A stretch of DNA of 64,000 bases, from NCBI GenBank assembly GCA_037954325.1, contig JBBMNZ010000016.1:4659001-4723000 (forward strand). Reading direction: 5' to 3'. This DNA comes from Fistularia commersonii. Its lineage: Eukaryota > Chordata > Actinopteri > Syngnathiformes > Fistulariidae. Positions 62,672 to 64,000 of this stretch are shown here, piece by piece. The notes beneath the pieces were generated by a model. That model had not been told where the DNA came from, searched no databases, and saw only the letters and a list, made by a program, of their open reading frames with translations. The position numbers were made by a program, and so were the translations under genes. How positions within the stretch are numbered: position 1 is the stretch's first letter; the number at the start of each line of letters is the position of its first letter.

Positions 62672-62745
62672 AGCTGCCACTCCACGACTTGAGGAGAGAT
62701 TTGATGCTGATCTCAAAGAAGACTGAATCCTGCAGGCTCAGCATG
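62672..62745 (-). CDS. fryl: Alternative FRY-type first coding exon of fryl, with a 1-nt frame disruption
   Basis: The ATG at 62743-62745 has a strong context (GCCGCCATGC) and opens MLSLQDSVFFEISIK. This matches the N-terminus of the paralogue FRY, which I recall as starting with a QDS-x-FFEISIK motif followed by YLLKSWS. Here the code after IK is one base too long (TTTT on the plus strand at 62700-62703). The matching LLKSWSGS is therefore only readable in the +1 frame, and the literal frame meets a stop early in the next exon. With one base fewer, the exon would have the exact phase needed by the acceptor at 56793. Donor GTGAGT is intact. It is either an assembly or sequencing indel or a real loss of this isoform. 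Confidence 0.65.
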
Positions 62746-64000
62746 GCGGCTCTTGAAAGTTAGGTGTCATCAGAAGGCACAATTTTTCACAGAACTACTC
62801 CCATCATTCTACTCTTCGTGTAAACCTCTCTTTAAGCCTCAAATAAACAGTTCAGCCCCCCACACTTGCAGCTCCACTCCCGTTTCCAAAGCTGAGCACT
62901 AACCGCCACAGGTGCAAGTCAAACGCAGCATCCTGAATCAGTATGGGCCAATCCTGTGCAAAGAGGTCCAAGAAGTATTACCCGTTGTTTCCTCTGACAC
63001 CTAGTTCAGTGAAAACTAAGGCGGTGCTGGGAGACGGAGATTGAACATTGCAGGCTAAATAAGTATTCCACGACAGCGCCTGCTGCCCTCTTCCCAATCC
63101 ACGAAGTCTCTCATCCCATTTCAGTGCAAAAATTCCAGTCAGGCAAAGGATTGATGTGGATGATAACTTTTGCTTCAGCAAGAAAACAGTACAATCAAGA
63201 AGTCTCAAAAACCACACCGCAATAGTCCCTCTCCTATCGTCTTCCTGGTTGTGTTTGTGAGTGTGTGTGTGTGTGTTTGCGTGTGTGTGCCTGTCCTAGC
63301 CCGCTAGTACTGTCAGGCATCCTCCACCTCCCCCGAAAGCTTTTTTCCTCTCCATTTGCTCACAAGAAGCCCCTCCTCTTCCGAGCAAGCTCTTGTTCTT
63401 TTACTGATGCCTGCTCTTTTCTCTCTGAGTGTGAGAGAGCTTGTTTCAACAGCAAACAGAGGGAGGTGGGACCAGATTGTGGGGGAAGGTGATGTCATCA
63501 AAATGCTGCGAGTGTTCCTTGGCTGTGGTTCAGCAATGCAAACACATGTCAGCGCTGCCACTGTACTGCCTCTCCAATGGCCAATCAAATCACCACTTCC
63601 TGCAAGTTCCACGGAAATACTGATGCGTCATCCCTGACTGCAGTAGGAGGGACAGGAAAGAATGGGAGGATAGAAGAGCTACAGAAAAGGGATAGCAACA
63701 TAAAACAAAACAATAACGCTACTCTTATTCTGATGTTGGTCCAAAACAAATTATTACTCGTATATCTCCATTATACTGAATAAGATGGAAAAAAAAATAC
63801 CTGAAACTGAAAAGTAAGTGACTATATTTTCAAATATTGAAATCACGTTGTGTATAAATGGTACTCCCTGCCACTTCTAAAGTAGATCTCAGACTCACAG
63901 CAGCCCCAGCTCATCCTCAGTAATCACACCCAGTAGACTATCAGGCACTACATAATTACTCAGTCTAAAGGCCAAGAGGCAGTTACACACAGTATAATAC
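62746..64000. promoter_or_regulatory. Region upstream of the FRY-type fryl exon, possible promoter
   Basis: No firm gene is seen. The stretch contains a (GT)n-like tract (about 63255-63290), a CCAAT motif (about 63579), a CRE-like TGATGTCATC (about 63489-63498) and pyrimidine-rich blocks. A promoter for the FRY-type fryl transcript is expected near here, but no TATA box or start site can be pinned down. Confidence 0.25.

Noticed and set aside
63899..63964. 66-nt exon-like segment on the minus strand (acceptor …CCTTTAG, donor GTGAGT, open frame NYVVPDSLLGVITEDELG)
   Set aside because: Its ending phase does not fit the fryl exon at 56793, I recognise no family, and an open 66-nt stretch is expected by chance. 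It could be an exon of an upstream gene reaching in from outside the window.

Overview
The window is genomic DNA from a ray-finned (teleost) fish. It has vertebrate split genes with GT-AG introns, AT-rich microsatellites, a hAT-type non-autonomous transposon, a V-SINE-like element and other fish-type repeats. Four protein-coding genes are present, in the order slain2 (+), slc10a4 (+), zar1 (+), fryl (-). As I recall it, human 4p12 carries SLAIN2, SLC10A4, ZAR1 and FRYL in the same neighbourhood, so this is an old conserved gene block. All identifications come from reading translated exons against family sequences I know; no search was run.

Layout. Bases 1-5769 hold the last six coding exons of slain2, which encodes a microtubule plus-end protein; its 5' exons lie left of the window. 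A probable slain2 3'UTR runs to about 7.67 kb. From about 7.7 to 11.4 kb lies a repeat-rich intergenic stretch: a hairpin module, a 695-bp hAT MITE with a perfect 8-bp target duplication, a 210-bp-period ATT-rich tandem repeat, a GATA array and an AAT tract. The slc10a4 promoter follows, with a TATA box and a 12-bp inverted repeat carrying RE1-like half-sites. slc10a4 has three coding exons (11648-13665). Its poly(A) signal at 14058 is only about 150 bp from the zar1 start codon. zar1 has four coding exons (14217-15642) and is complete. zar1 and fryl are convergent, with about 0.85 kb between their likely poly(A) signals.

The rest, about 18.5-62.7 kb, is fryl on the minus strand. I could join 60 core coding exons from the usual start ATG (56704) to the stop (18467-18469). 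Their lengths sum to 9213 nt, an exact multiple of three (3070 residues), and every junction keeps phase, which supports the model. One of the 60 is an 18-nt microexon. Two further in-frame microexons (9 nt and 45 nt) can be placed, and all three have a CTTGC motif close to the 3' splice site. An upstream exon at 62672-62745 encodes the alternative N-terminus typical of the paralogue FRY, but carries one extra base that breaks its frame.

Functionally the four genes are not a pathway. SLAIN2 promotes microtubule growth, SLC10A4 is a vesicular orphan transporter of neurons, ZAR1 is a maternal mRNA-binding protein of the oocyte, and FRYL is a giant HEAT-repeat scaffold of the Furry/MOR2 family. 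The points most worth a second look are the frame break in the FRY-type exon, the microexon set, the UG-repeat 3' splice site of fryl exon 7, the very tight slc10a4-zar1 spacing, and the possible RE1 half-site palindrome. I saw no CRISPR, bacterial, tRNA, rRNA or viral gene content.
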